Position numbers and translations under genes: made by a program | Notes under the pieces: generated by a model | Databases searched by the model: none | What the model was told of the DNA's origin: nothing | What the model saw: only the letters and a program-made list of their open reading frames with translations | Source: Oscarella lobularis | Lineage: Eukaryota; Porifera; Homoscleromorpha; Homosclerophorida; Oscarellidae | NCBI RefSeq assembly: GCF_947507565.1 | Contig: NC_089183.1 | Span: 1,860,001-1,924,000 of the forward strand | Direction: 5' to 3' | DNA length: 64,000 nucleotides | Part shown: in pieces, positions 21,654 through 33,804 of the stretch | How the letters are laid out: every line of letters begins with the position of its first letter | Numbering within the stretch: the stretch's first letter is position 1

Positions 21654-24600
21654 TTGCGAATTTTCCGAATTAAACCAAAAAACACTAAAATCGCTAATAC
21701 GACCGAAATGCTACCCGAAATTCGCAATTCTTCTTTAGATTCTGTGACTGCTCTCCAAGCCAAAAAGCGAAGAACTCGAAAAAGACGCCATAATCTAGCC
21801 AATTTGGACAGGAATTCTCGAAACGCCAAAAGGAAGCGACGAATCCGAGAAGATTTCCCAAGTTCCAACCAACGACTTTCTGAGGAAGAGCAGCTCTCCA
21901 TCCTTCCAGAGTCCATCGGTTCTGAACGTAAAAGTCAAGCTCAGCAGTCCTCCAACAACTCAAAGAATCAGAATCACGATCACCTTTATTATCTGTCTAG
22001 TCCAGTCTCTCAAAGTACCCTTTGCTCAGCCACTTCTCACTGCAATGAAACAGAAACTTCTCCGAATTCTTCCCTCCCTATCAATACCACCACTCTTTCT
22101 ACCGTCGATGATGATCGAATTGTCCTTACTCTCAGCCATGATCATATTTATGTTACCCCCAACACAACCACTCATGATATTCTTACCGCAAGTAGTACTT
22201 CTCACTCCGATAGACCCCAAGATGCCCCGAATCCTCCACCACCTATAAATACCACTCTCTCCACCGTTGATGATAATCGCATTTATCTTGCTCCCAGCGC
22301 AGAACGTCATGGCATCATTAGTAGCGCTACCACCAACTGCCATAGTGCCGTAGCTTCCCCCAATTTTGTTGTTCTGCGTGTTGTGTTACCTCCTTTCGTC
22401 GATCTTCGCACATTAGCACTACCGACATCCTCATCACAGTCGACTCCTTTTACAACGGTAAGATTTCAGCCTCAAGCTACAGTGCCCGATGAAATTCCGT
22501 CTCCTCAAGTACCAGTCCGCAACGAACGTACACAAACCGAAACAGTAACCCAGGCTCGACGACGCCCTCGAACTGCACGACGCGCTTTTACCTACGATCG
22601 GGCAGCCTCTTTCAATGACGCAGACATTGGAAGAATGACAGCTACCTGTCCGAAATGCCATGCCCGAAAATGGTCTTCCGAAACCCCCTGCATGTGCTGC
22701 AACTTAGGCAAAGTCTCTCTTCCCCCTTCGCTTCCACCACCGCCGCCACTCCACCATCTCTTAACGTCTACTGACAGCGACGCCTTACTTTTTCAAGACA
22801 AAATTCGTAAATACAACGCCTGCTTCCAAATGACTTCGTTTGGCGCTAATCGAAGAATCATTGAACCCGGTTTCATGCCCACGTTTAAAATTCAAGGCCA
22901 GGTCTATCACAGAATAGGCTCTTTAGCGGCAGATGACGACCAACAAGCCGCATTTCTTCAAATCTACTTCATCGATGACTACGTTCAGCAAGCCCACCAA
23001 AGAATTCGAAATCAAAGAAGTGGAGAAGCGGAGTTGAATTTCCAAACAGTTCTACACATTCAACAAATGCTTGCCGATTGCAACCCTTACATTTCGGTTT
23101 TCAAAACGGCCCGAGAGCAAAACATTCCTTGAAACCACACGATAGTCATTCGGGCCGACAAAACGCCGACCGGACAACATCCCGGCAGATACAATGCTCC
23201 ATCCACAGCAGACGTCGCTGCTTTGATTGTAGAGGAAGATGAAGCAAACCACAGAAATGTCATCCTTACCCAAAGAGACGGTCCGCTGAAACGCGTAAAC
23301 GAAACGCACCGTAGCTACGATGCTTGGCAATATCCTCTCCTCTTTCCTCGAGGAGAGGACGGTTACTACCTAGAAATTTGGCAAATAGACCCCAATACGC
23401 GCGAAGAAAACATCGAAAAACGAGCATCACCTTTGCAGTACTACAGCTACAGAATGATGATGCGAGACGACGACTTCAACGTCTTCCTCCGCGGCAAAAA
23501 GCTTTCTCACCAGTACTTCGTAGATATGTATGCGAAAATCGAAGCTCAGAGACTGAACTACTTTCGCTACAATCAAAAAACTATCCGGGTTGAAGATTAC
23601 TGTCATCTTAGAGACGCTATTCAAAACGATGGCAACGTTCAAGACATAGGGCAATTGGTCATCCTCCCGTCCACTTTTATAGGAGGCCCCAGATACATGC
23701 ACGAACGATTTCAAGACGCAATGTCATACGTCAAAAACTACGGAAAACCAGACCTTTTCGTAACCATGACGTGCAATCCCAACTGGCCCGAAATAACCGC
23801 GGAACTTCTTCCTAACCAAAAGCCGCAGGACCGCCAAGATTTGATAGCGAGAGTCTTTCACCTAAAAGTTAAAAAATTGATGTCGTTAATCAACAAAAAA
23901 TGTCCTTGGTCCGTGTCGAGCTCACGTCTACTTGATAGAATGGCAAAAACGCGGTCTACCTCATGGACCGCCACTGCACAAAGCACTTTCCCAAGTCCTT
24001 CACCGAGCACACCATTACCGGAAATGACGGATATCCCCAATACCGCAGAAGATCTCCCGAACAAGGAGGAATCCAAGCACGATTGTCTAGACGCAGCATG
24101 CCAATAGATAACAGAGTGGTCGTTCCGTACAATCCTTATCTGCTACGCACTTTCCAGTGCCATCTTAACGTCAAAATTTGCAGCTCTGTCAAAGGAGTCA
24201 AGTACATCTGTAAATACATCAACAAAGGTCAAGACATGGCTGTTTTTGGCGTGCGTGACCAAGATAGAAACGATGAAATCAAGTGCTTTCAAGCGGCCAG
24301 GTACATTAGCACCAACGAAGCAATCTGGCGAACCTTCTCCTTCTCAATTCACGATCACTCTCCCACATTGCAAAAACTTCACGTTCACCTAGAAAATGGA
24401 CAAAGAGTTTATTTTACTCCGCAAACAGCAAAAGACCAAGCAGAAGAGCCACCGCACACAACGCTCACGCGATTTTTTGAATTATGTTCCAAAGACGGTT
24501 TTGCCCGAACTCTGCTGTACAACGAACTGCCCAAATATTACGTTTGGAAAAACAAAAACTGGAAACAAAGAGAGCGCGGAACACCGGTTCTAAACTACGC

Positions 24601-25050
24601 CGGCGTCAAACAATCCGATGCGATTGGACGCGTCTACACCGTGCACCCGAACAACAGGGAATGCTATCACCTACGCCTTCTCCTACACGTAGTCCGACGA
24701 CCGACGTCTTTCCAAGACCTCAAAACCGTCGACGGTGACGTTTGCGCTATCTACAAGGAAGCGTGCCAACGACGTGGCCTTCTGGAATGCGACGCTCATT
24801 GGGATCAAGCTCTTGCAGAAGCTGCACTTACCCGAATGCCCAAGCACATTCGAGATATGTTCGCCATAATGCTTCACACGTGTTCTCTGTCGGAACCACT
24901 CGCGCTCTGGCAAACTCACAAAGAATCAATGTCCGAAGACTTCCTTTTTTACCAACGGCGTCTTATCGAAAATCCCAATTTTGACTACGCCGAATCCATT
25001 TTTAACAGAGCTCTTATATACCTTGAAGACAAGACACTCATTTCCAAATG
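21654..25050 (+). pseudogene. Helitron Rep (RepHel N-terminal part), damaged
   Basis: Encodes the rolling-circle nuclease part. An N-terminal basic segment (NLDRNSRNAKRKRRIREDF) and a Cys-rich motif (CPKCHARKW...CMCC) precede the Helitron_like_N domain (NACFQMTSFGA..., GQVYHRIGSL). A TGA at 23130 interrupts the frame, which continues in phase with HRSYDAWQYPLLFPRGEDGY and the MTCNPNWPEI block. Near 23960 a deletion joins EWQKRGLPH directly to CTKHFPKSF. This removes the second half of the HUH metal-binding motif and about 60 residues, and shifts the frame. The two-tyrosine motif survives (VKYICKYINKG near 24200). A further 1-bp slip near 25045 moves to the helicase frame. Rep function is lost. 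Confidence 0.88.
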
Positions 25051-26558
25051 GACAAGTTCTTACAGAGTACAGCTTGCCTGCCCCCGATAGGTCTCATCCC
25101 GCATCATCTACCGATCTGCCCAGAGAAGTCGCACTCGAATACGCCTATGACAGAGATGAATTACAGCAAATGGTAGATCACAGAACACCCCTTCTCACAC
25201 TAGACCAGCGCACAGCCTACGACGCAATTCTGCAACTCGCTCGAGACGAAACAGGAAGCATCGTCTTCCTCGACGCCCCCGGAGGAACAGGGAAAACGTT
25301 TCTTCTCAATTTACTCCTAGCGAAAATTCGACTGCAAGGCGACATAGCAATTGCAGTAGCCTCATCAGGAATAGCAGCAACACTTCTATCAGGCGGAAAA
25401 ACGGCGCATTCCACTTTTAAACTACCGCTAAATTTACATAACACCGATAGGCCCATTTGCAACATAAAGAGAGGTACCGCAAGAGCCGAACTACTTCGAC
25501 GTGCTAAGATTATAGTCTGGGACGAATGCACGATGTCTCACAAGCAAGCTCTAGAAGCCCTGAACAGAACACTCCAAGACCTGCAACACAATGAGCTACT
25601 GATAGGAGGACTACTTTTGGTGCTTGCAGGTGACTTCCGACAAACACTTCCCATAATTGAACGTGGAACCCGAGCCGACGAAATCAGTGCCTGCTTGAAA
25701 TCTTCCAAAGTCCTCTGGCCTTACGTTAAAACGTTTCATCTTGAAAAGAACATGCGAGTTCACAGATTTCACGACGTTCGTGCAGGTCAATACGCCGATC
25801 TCCTCCTTCGAATTGGAGACGGAAAAATTCCACCTAACCCCGCTAACGGTCTTATCAAAATACCCTGCGGAAATCTGGTCGACACCCTAGAAAAGCTCCA
25901 AGACAGCGTCTTTCCCGATGTTTCCCAGAATTTTTTCGACGTCGATTGGCTTTCCGAACGTGCAATTTTAGCACCTACGAATGAAAGCGTTCACTTGATC
26001 AACGAATCTCTCTTAGACCAAATACCAACCGAAGAGCAAATCTACCTATCCATAGATACCACTACCGAAATCGACGACGCCGTTCAATATCCAACGGAAT
26101 TCCTCAATTCTCTGACTCCTACGGGTATGCCACCCCACAGACTCCGACTTAAAATCGGCACACCCATACTCCTTCTAAGAAACCTCGATCCCCCTAAACT
26201 CTGCAATGGAACCAAACTAATTGTCAGACGACTTCGCCGCTACATCATCGAAGCCGAAATAGCCATAGGACAATATCGGGGAGAGACAATTTTTATTCCA
26301 AGAATTCCTCTCATTCCCTCCGACACCACCATACCTTTCAAGCGCCTACAATTTCCTATCCGTTCCTCCTTTGCCATGACTATTAATAAATCCCAAGGAC
26401 AGACACTCAAAACGGTAGGCCTCTTCCTCACTACCCCCTGTTTCTCTCACGGGCAATTCTACGTTGCCTGCTCCAGAGTAAGGAGCCCCAACAATATCCA
26501 CATTCTCTCCGAATCAGATGAAACAGCGAATGTTGTTTATACCGAAGTTCTACTCTAA
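25050..26558 (+). pseudogene. Helitron Pif1-type helicase part
   Basis: C-terminal helicase of the Helitron RepHel protein. It starts in the linker (YSLPAPDRSHPASSTDLPRE), then shows Walker A (APGGTGKTFL near 25280), Walker B (IIVWDECTM near 25515), the GDFRQTLP motif (25630), the Pif1 signature GTPILLLRNLDPP..CNGT near 26160-26210 and the terminal TINKSQGQT...YVACSRV block. The helicase frame itself is unbroken for about 500 residues. It is classed as a pseudogene only because it is the 3' part of one protein whose Rep half is destroyed. Confidence 0.9.
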
Positions 26559-26755
26559 AAAATTACACCTTTCTTCACCATACCACTGTAATCAGCAACC
26601 ACGTGCAACAGCACCCCCAACATTTTTGGGCCACGTCGCGTGTGCACCTCCCCGTTGGTGTGGCCTGGGTAACGCCGAAACACACGCATATCATCCCCAC
26701 TTATTTACAAACGATGACACATTTATATACCCGTCGAAGACGGGTACACAGCTAG

Positions 26756-27619
26756 TATATAGTGTATTGACTGGTACTGTAAAGGGAAAGATATGGGCTA
26801 TTGCTATTGCTATTGCAATCAGACGTTATAACACTGCAGTACTGTATTGGCAAAGTCATGCTCTGTCAACTCCTCGAATACGTCGAGCTAGCTGGATGTC
26901 CTTCGGCATTGTCGTCACTCTCCTAGCATGAATAGCGCACAGATTACTAGAAAAGAATCTAAAAATTGGATAAATACAAGTTAGAAACCGGTTGGTTACA
27001 GGTTACATGTTACAGGTTACATGTTAAAAGTTGCCAGTTTCAAGTTACAAGTTGTAAGTTGACTGTTGCATGTTGCGACTTGTAAAGCACACGGTTTTTG
27101 TTGTATTGAGTGTCAAAAAGGCTCTCTTTATTTCGATTTTTTATAACATCGAGGCGTCATCACACTGTTAAAATAGGAGGTGTCGCTGCATCCCAGATTG
27201 TGGTTCAAAACGCTTGCCACAGGAGTGAACCACTATTGGGCTTCGCGGAACACCTTTGTCTGGTGTTTTCTCAACCTCACTGCCCTTAGGTCCGGCGAGC
27301 CTCGCGCAGGTGTTAGCCAACACCATATAGAGCGTTACACAGTCACTTAAGAATGACAGACTAACTCTTACACATAAGGATAATTTAGTACCCTGATTTT
27401 TTATTAGGATTAAAATCATTATTAATTACTTAAAAATAATAAAAAATAATTAAAAAATAATTTAATTGTTTTTCTTCTTTTCTCACTTTTCTTTCACAAT
27501 TCTTCGGCTGTAGAATTTCTTTTGCTCTACATAAAGGGGCGTGATGGAGTTCCTAATTGTTCAGGTGTAATAGATATTCTCTGCTTATAATTTTATCAAA
27601 TTTCATTAGCCTTTGTGGG
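26756..27619. other. Intergenic; short repeats, no gene
   Basis: Contains a TATTGC run (26796-26815) and a block of GGTTACA/TGTTACA variants (about 26990-27075). An open frame on the minus strand (27168-27419) ends HSCGKRFEPQSGM, which looks like half a C2H2 finger, but nothing else supports a gene. Confidence 0.35.
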
Positions 27620-27715
27620 TCCTGCAAATGGAAACTGAAAGAGATGCCCGTATGTTTAGCGTACTAATCCCTACGTCATTTGTACGGGTATGTCTTACAG
27701 TTTCCATTTGCAGGA
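27620..27715. mobile_element. Small MITE, copy 1
   Basis: A 96-bp unit with termini TCCTGCAAATGGAAACTG and its complement ending at 27715. The same termini and an internal TACGGGTAT motif recur at 31880-31993, so it is a repeat family. No clear target duplication was found. Confidence 0.8.
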
Positions 27716-29770
27716 AGCGACTGCAAACGGCATCGTGAAAGGAATCCTGTGTGCGCGATCGTGCGTAAAACTATTCGGGTGTTTATCGTACGCGTCCGGG
27801 GCTCTTCGCTTGCAGAAAAGGACTGTACGGGTGAGATCTCCAGCTTCTGCAGCTATGAAAGCCATCTCCCTCGCTCGACATCAGCCGCTACAACAAGCAG
27901 AGCACACGGTCGGCTCGGCTCCGAACCGTTTTCGCAACGAAGTAGCTTTACCCGCTCCTCGAAGCGGACAATGCTCAAGGTACGATACTCTTCCTCGCGT
28001 TTTATAATGCACCGAGAACGTGTCTTGATGCGTTTACTCGTCTTCGCTGCCTGAACGGTGCGCTTTGTAAGACGACCATTATCTATCGTTTGAAACCTTT
28101 AGAAATTCGATTCGCGATCGAGCCATTTATGAAGAGCAAGGTGACGAAGAGGTAGACCGCAAGGTCCCAACGTCCTCGGCACGACGGGTCGGTATCAACG
28201 GCCTGACCGCGGAGATTGGCGACTTCCTCATAGTCGCTGTCTCCTAAACTGCCTGTATGCCTCCTCCGGATATGAGGCAATAACGTCTAAACTGCCGCGT
28301 CTCCTGGGCACGAGCCGAAAAACTGCCCAACTTCATGGCGTGTATCTTCTAATAGAGGCTGCTATATTTCATTGGCAGTCTCTCCAGGAGAATGACGCCT
28401 ACAGAAAACGTGCCTGCATGCCTCGACAGAGTACGCAAGCAGGCACATAAACCTGTGGGGACTGCAGTCTCAGTCTCATCCGTGCCTCGCCTGCTCCTGT
28501 ATGGGGCGGGTGGGGCACACCGGGAGGGGGAGGGGAGGGAATACGCAGAAACGCCAGACAGATTTTTTGTATACTTTATCTTTAATAAAATTTTGAACAT
28601 GGTGTTCCCTACTTTCGCGTGCATCTGACGTACAACGCGCGCGGACGACGTGCTCACGCTCGTGTAGGCCCGGACGACTCGCGCAACTCCAAAGCGCGCG
28701 GCGCGCGCGAGTCGCTCGAAAGCCGCGCTTGCTTTTGTCTCCATACCCTGAAGATCAAAAGCCTCATGCAACAACAAACTATGCTCATGCAAAAAACTCA
28801 TGCAAAAAGATGACTGTTTCTTCTTTTCGTTTCGCCTTCAGTAAGGTCCGTTCAGAGAAAAAGCTAAAGAGAAAAAAATTAGAAAGAACAAAGAAAGAAA
28901 TCTTGGCCTATCTCCTCTTCTCGCCAGACTCAGCTTTGCCCCAGCCAGTAACCAAACGAAACCCTGCAAATTGAATCAAAGATTTTTGAATAAATTGGTG
29001 GGAGCGTACCTGATCAACAAATGAATGGAGGCGTTGGCAGGATAAAGAATCCAATGACGATCTTCCTCTTTTTTTTCCGTTTGCCTTTCCATCTGCGTAT
29101 ACGCGTGGCTCCGAATACGAAAATCGTCGTCGGTCATTTCGTAATCGATCTGACGAGAGAAAGCGATCGTTACGACGCGAAAAACGAAAGAGGAGCTGAG
29201 GAGGTGGGTCTCACCAGGGAGCCCAGCGACGTGGCGCCTTTGTCTTTCCGTTCCGCAGACGCACTCCTTCGCGAAGGACTGCGAGACGCGCTGCTGAGAG
29301 AAAATAAACGCGTGCAATTGACCGAATGGGCTCCCGTTTACTCACGCAGCTTCGAATTGACGTCCGGAACTTCGTGCTTTCTCTTCTCGGCCGCCCTGAA
29401 TGCGGTCAACGTGCGTCGCGCGATCCGCTTCTCGGCCGGCGACTCGTCGACTCGTCGAGTCGTCGAGAATTTCACGTGATTTTGGAAGCCCCGGCTGCGC
29501 TCGCTGCACGTGAACCATCTATGCGTGAACCACCAATTAAGAATGCGCCCTGGATAGATATAATATTTAGTATCCCTCATCGCTTCACATACGTTCTTCT
29601 GCTGCTAACTCATGTATGGCCTATAAAATTAGAAGCATTTTTTGACGAAACAGCCTATTGATTAATTAATGGCTATACTTTGGCCCTTGAGCATCCACCT
29701 TTGTCGGAAATGATGTAGACAACTGTTTCTGGTATAAGGTAGTCAAACACTTTGCTCGTCTATAAAATAA
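27716..29770. other. Anonymous region, GC-variable, no gene assigned
   Basis: Several open frames exist, but none was recognised. The minus-strand frame 28083-28280 contains a hydrophobic segment (WDLAVYLFVTLLFINGSIAN) that could be one membrane exon. The plus-strand frame 29021-29479 has coding-like composition (REGLRDALLRENKRVQLTEW) but no known domain. A G-rich run (GGGAGGGGGAGGGGAGGG) lies near 28529. Confidence 0.3.
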
Positions 29771-29774
29771 ATTT

Positions 29775-30350
29775 TCATTTATATGTGTGAGGTTTGTAGC
29801 AGTTTTTTACGTTTCGAAATAAATCCTCATCAATGTCGAATAGTACGTTTTTCTTTGCCTTGCTTTTTTGTTTAACAAATCGCTCGATGAGAATAGGCAG
29901 TATCGTATCAATGATTTTCGACGGAAAAGTGAAAGGAGGTTTTCTTTCTGAGAAGACGTCCATGGTGATTAGTTAAGCCCTTCCTGGTACGACTCACTTT
30001 TTCCATTTCTTCCAAATCTAAAAATGTCAGTGTCTGTCACATCAACCTACAACTCAATATTGTCTTTGAAAAGGACTTATTGAACAAGTTCATATATTAA
30101 CCTTCAATTGGTGAACTTGCTCTAAATGTTCCATCCGATTTTGAAGATATTGCTTGATGTCGTCCTTAGAAAGGGTTTTTAGTCTACGGCAGCGGAATAA
30201 ATTATTACTAGACACCATCAACGCATTACACATATGGCATTTACAAGTTATTGATGAATTCAGACGTATGTTCCTCAGTGAAATCCGACTCCGAGCCGAG
30301 TACTACGACGTCATCGTTGTCATCGCTCTTAACGTCATCTTGTACGAAAA
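29775..30350 (-). CDS. Unrecognised multi-exon gene fragment with CxCxxC motif
   Basis: Minus-strand blocks read like exons. At about 30350-30250 there is an acidic block (DDVKSDDNDDVVVLGSESDF). It joins, through a 1-base shift near 30255, TCKCHMCNALMVSSNNLFRC and then LSKDDIKQYLQNRMEHLEQV, ending at a donor-like GTTAATATA near 30100. After an 80-bp intron-like gap a short piece reads LEEMEK, and a last block (29963-29775) reads PPFTFPSKIIDTILPILIER, followed by VKQKSKAKKN. The CxCxxC..RC arrangement suggests a small metal-binding motif. I do not recognise the protein; exon joins are tentative. Confidence 0.35.
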
Positions 30351-30359
30351 TTAACAAAA

Positions 30360-31879
30360 TTGCACATCTATTATTGAAGAAGTAACTATGGCCTACCGCT
30401 TCCTTTTCTTTCCTCCCGCGTAATTGGCTTTATGCAGTTATACAGTATCGTCGACGTTATCCATTTACGCACGTTTCCAGTGTCCGCCTAAATAGCGCTA
30501 TCAAACTGCACATCATTTAGCCACTGTCATTCTAACCTGCGTAAATTGAATTTCTGAGTTGAAGATGTATTTTAGAGCGTACTACACAACAAAAAAACTG
30601 TTTGAAATTACTCTGTCTGTTTGTCTTGTGAAATGTAGAGGAATGTGTGATGTTTTGTCGCAGACAGGCGAAAAGTTGCGATTTCTCAGCTGCGAAGGAA
30701 TGAATTCAAGTGCAACTTAGAAGTTTAACTACCTGCCTAGAATGGCATCGAACCATGATAGTTTGCACTGGCTGCGACTTCGCTTTCAAAGTTCGAGGTT
30801 GGGGCAGCCACATTTTCCTACGGCTTTAGCTTTCTCTACTAAACACTACGCGGCTTTCGCCGTTGCTCGCCAAAAATGCCCTTATCAATTAAATCAAGTG
30901 ATTTTACTGTATTTAATGCAGAATTTGTCGAGAAATCGATTTGTGCTAACAGTTTCAAAATCGGACAAAGCGTTCGCGAGTTATTAACGAATGAAAAATC
31001 ACAAGTCCCGGATGTAATGTTTAAACATCAATATTTTCTAAATTTCGCTCTTTTAACAGACCAAATTTTTTTAATTCAATTGTTTTATAACCATACTGCT
31101 GTGGTTACAATTTCAAATTTGTTGACATAGCCGTTTCAGTAATCAATAATCACCAAATTTCACATATAAATGTGAATATTTTGGAAACCGGTGCAGATAT
31201 GACATAAATTTTTTTTGGAAATGAGATAAGGAATGCGTCCGCGTGTTCCAGGTGCAAAGAGATTTCATTTCAAGGACTTTATTTTTTGAAAAAATTAAAA
31301 AAAATACAAAACATTATTTTAAAAAATCGACACTTTTTACAAAGCTTCTACTTCGCATTGAGACTCTGAATAAAATCTAAGAGAAGAGATTTAGAGAGTT
31401 AACTTGAAAAAGTGCTATAAAATTTTCCCGTTTCCTTTTGCAGCCAACAGCACGCTGCTAGTGTCTTCGCTGACCCTTCTTGCGTCTTCGCATCACACTA
31501 AGGAGCCCAAAAACATCTCTCAGAGGACGTCTTCATTCGACCTCCGACTTCCGGTTAGAACCGCGGACGATTTGTGGTCTTAGACCCACTAACGGGTCTT
31601 TTCGTAGCGCACCGAAGCGAGCTGACGCGAGCTACGGCAGTCTATACGCGTCAAACTCGCTGCACGGAGGATTCCCGCGAAGACGGTAGTCATCCACAGT
31701 TCGCTTTGGTCAGCCAAAGTTGGCTTTAGTCAGCCAAACCTTCGCAAGCTCACCTGAAAGACGAGAGACGTTCGTCGCCGTCGTCGCGCGCTGTGAGGAC
31801 AACACACCCGCCATCGTCTTTCCCAACGAAATACGCCCTCCTGCTTGCGTACAATGTACGCAGACAGTTTGCTTACGGT
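30360..31879. other. Intergenic, no gene recognised
   Basis: AT-rich up to about 31430, then a GC-richer part with short self-complementary pieces (GACCCACTAACGGGTC near 31582; GGTCAGCCAAAGTTGGCT near 31709). Open frames here are short and unlike known proteins. Confidence 0.35.
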
Positions 31880-31993
31880 TCCTGCAAATGGAAACAGTTT
31901 ACGGCAGTACTGCACATAATTACATAGATATGCATGCGTGCGCACGACTTACGGGTATCTATGACGTCGTTCTTTCAGTTTCCATTTGCAGGA
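31880..31993. mobile_element. Small MITE, copy 2
   Basis: A 114-bp unit with the same ends as the unit at 27620-27715 (TCCTGCAAATGGAAAC and its complement ending at 31993). The shared inner motif TACGGGTAT lies near the right end; the rest of the interior has diverged. Confidence 0.8.
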
Positions 31994-32453
31994 CACACAG
32001 CCTTCAATTTACGTTACATGAAAGAAGGCAACGGAAATGATAAAATAACTACAGTACCTTTAGCAAAGACGTCTAATAAGCAAAACCTTAAGGTGGTATC
32101 GTGGGGTTACGCCCACGTTTTTGACTATTTTTGGAGAAAAATAAAATTTTTTTAAAAAAGTGTTTCAACCTTCCTCTTTCGATTCTGCCTAATGTTTTGG
32201 TCGTGCGACTTCAGCAACTTGCGAAAAAACGCGTAATTAGGAGGGGCGTTTTCGACAACTTCTAAACAGCGTTCAATTCCCGTTTTCTTGGCTCCGCTTG
32301 TGTTCTCTGACGCCTACGTATTCGTTTCAGCCGTTTTCAGCGTCTAAAGAGGGTTATAAAGCCACATTTTCGCAGCTCTTTTTTTGTCTAACGCGCGCGC
32401 GTGCGACAAGTTTTGCGGCTGTTTCTGTGCTTTTCCGCCTCTCTTTGGCTAAA

Positions 32454-33800
32454 ATGGGTCGGCGATCGAAATCGAAACGCGCTGGATTCCGAGGAACTCC
32501 TTCGTACGCGAAGAAAGCCGCTGCTGGATCGTCACGAAGCGAACCGGATGTCGCTGGCGTGGCCGGAAATCACGATGAAAGGAATGAGCAGCCGTCTGCG
32601 GCCGGAGCGTCGGCTAAAAAGCTCGCCAACGCTCCTTTATCGTGGGCACGCATCGGGCATACGACGGCGCCTCGGGAAGACGGCTTGACGGCTATATCAA
32701 ACACCCACCCCCCTACATACCGTCTAATTGATATGCGGCAGCTAATCGTTGCCATTTTGTCCTTTCTCGTTTGCCGGAGTTGCAAAAAGGGCAGAATATC
32801 GCTGCTCGAAGACGAAAAGGAGCGAAAGGGATTTGCGTCAAAGATCGTTATGTCGTGTGACGAATGCTCCGCGTCCCATTCGTTTTTCACGTCTGGTCTT
32901 CGTCCTGGCACGCGTGGGCATAGCTTCGACGTCAATCGCCGAACAGCGCTTGCCGCAGTAGGAACAGGCTCGAACCGAGCTGGATTTGTTCGATTTGCAG
33001 GAGTAATGAACATGCCGGCGCCTCCACTTTACGACAGCTGGGATCAGCATATGGAGGGACTAAGCGACGTCCTGGGGATGGTGGGAAAGCTCTAGATGTT
33101 GCATCTAATTTAGAGTAACTAGTTTTTCATAGGTTTTTGAAGAGTCTGCCAGACAGGCTGTAAAAACAAAGAGAAGTCGTCTCGGAGCTGCTGACGACGA
33201 CGTCATCGACGCAGCGATTTCTTTCGACGGCACCTGGGCTCGACGTGGCTTCAGTTCTTTATACGGCGTTCAGGCAGTCGTTCTGGATGGCAGCGTCATC
33301 GACTTCAACGTGTTTTCGTCCCTCTGTAAGGCCTGCCAAAAAATGGAGGAGTCCGGGTAATCTGAAAATAAAGTCTTTGAAAGCCATACTATTTTCTGTA
33401 AATAGAATTGACAAACGCAGTCCTGAGTATGAGCAGTGGCTAGAAAACCACAAGCCCAGGTGCCGGAGAAATTACGTTGGCTCCTCAAAGGCCATGGAAA
33501 CGGTGGGAGCGGAGGTGCTTTTCAAGCGTTCGATCGAGAAGCATAAATTGAGGTGAATGATTGCTTTGTTGCTTCTCACGTTTCAAACTGTTATTATAGA
33601 TACACTACGTTTATCGGCGATGGTGACTCAAGTTCGTATGATGCAGTAAAAGCCGTATATGGAGACGAGCACCCAGTCCGGAAACTCGATTGCGTTGGTC
33701 ACGTGCACAAGAGGATGGGTGCTCGTCTCCGAACTTGGGTCACCAACAACAAGAAAATCGTTATGGACGATGGTGGAAACCCAACAGGGAGAAATCGTCT
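32454..33800 (+). pseudogene. Mutator-like (MULE) transposase gene with introns, 3'-truncated
   Basis: Four exons with consistent phases: 32454-33080, 33133-33356, 33406-33552 and 33600 to about 33800, separated by introns of 52, 49 and 47 bp (GT..AG). The start at 32454 (MGRRSKSKR) gives a basic head typical of the family. Exon 1 has the conserved CRSCKKGRISLLEDEKERKG, CDECSASHSFFTSG and FDVNRRTALA. Exon 2 has the first catalytic Asp in SFDGTWARRGFSS. Exon 4 has IGDGDSSSYDAVKAVYGDEH (second Asp) and DCVGHVHKRMGARL. No stop or frameshift is seen in these exons. The protein is cut off after DDGGNPTGRN, where antisense integrase-type sequence begins, so the catalytic Glu region and C-terminus are missing. 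Confidence 0.85.
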
Positions 33801-33804
33801 CACC

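Larger units (their letters stand above)
20794..26755 (+). mobile_element. Helitron rolling-circle transposon
   Basis: About 5.96 kb. The 3' end has the diagnostic form: a 7-bp-stem hairpin (26729-26745, ACCCGTC-GAA-GACGGGT), then CTAG at 26752-26755, followed by host T. A fitting 5' end is TCTATACTC at 20794 preceded by host A, as expected for insertion between A and T; this end is inferred. Inside lie the Rep and helicase regions in the right order and orientation. Confidence 0.75.

Noticed and set aside
27168-27419. C2H2 zinc-finger gene on the minus strand
   Set aside because: Only half of one finger is present and the rest of the frame has no recognisable pattern; probably chance.
28349-28801. 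150-codon minus-strand open frame in a GC-rich region
   Set aside because: GC-rich DNA gives long frames on several strands here; composition and lack of any motif argue against a gene.
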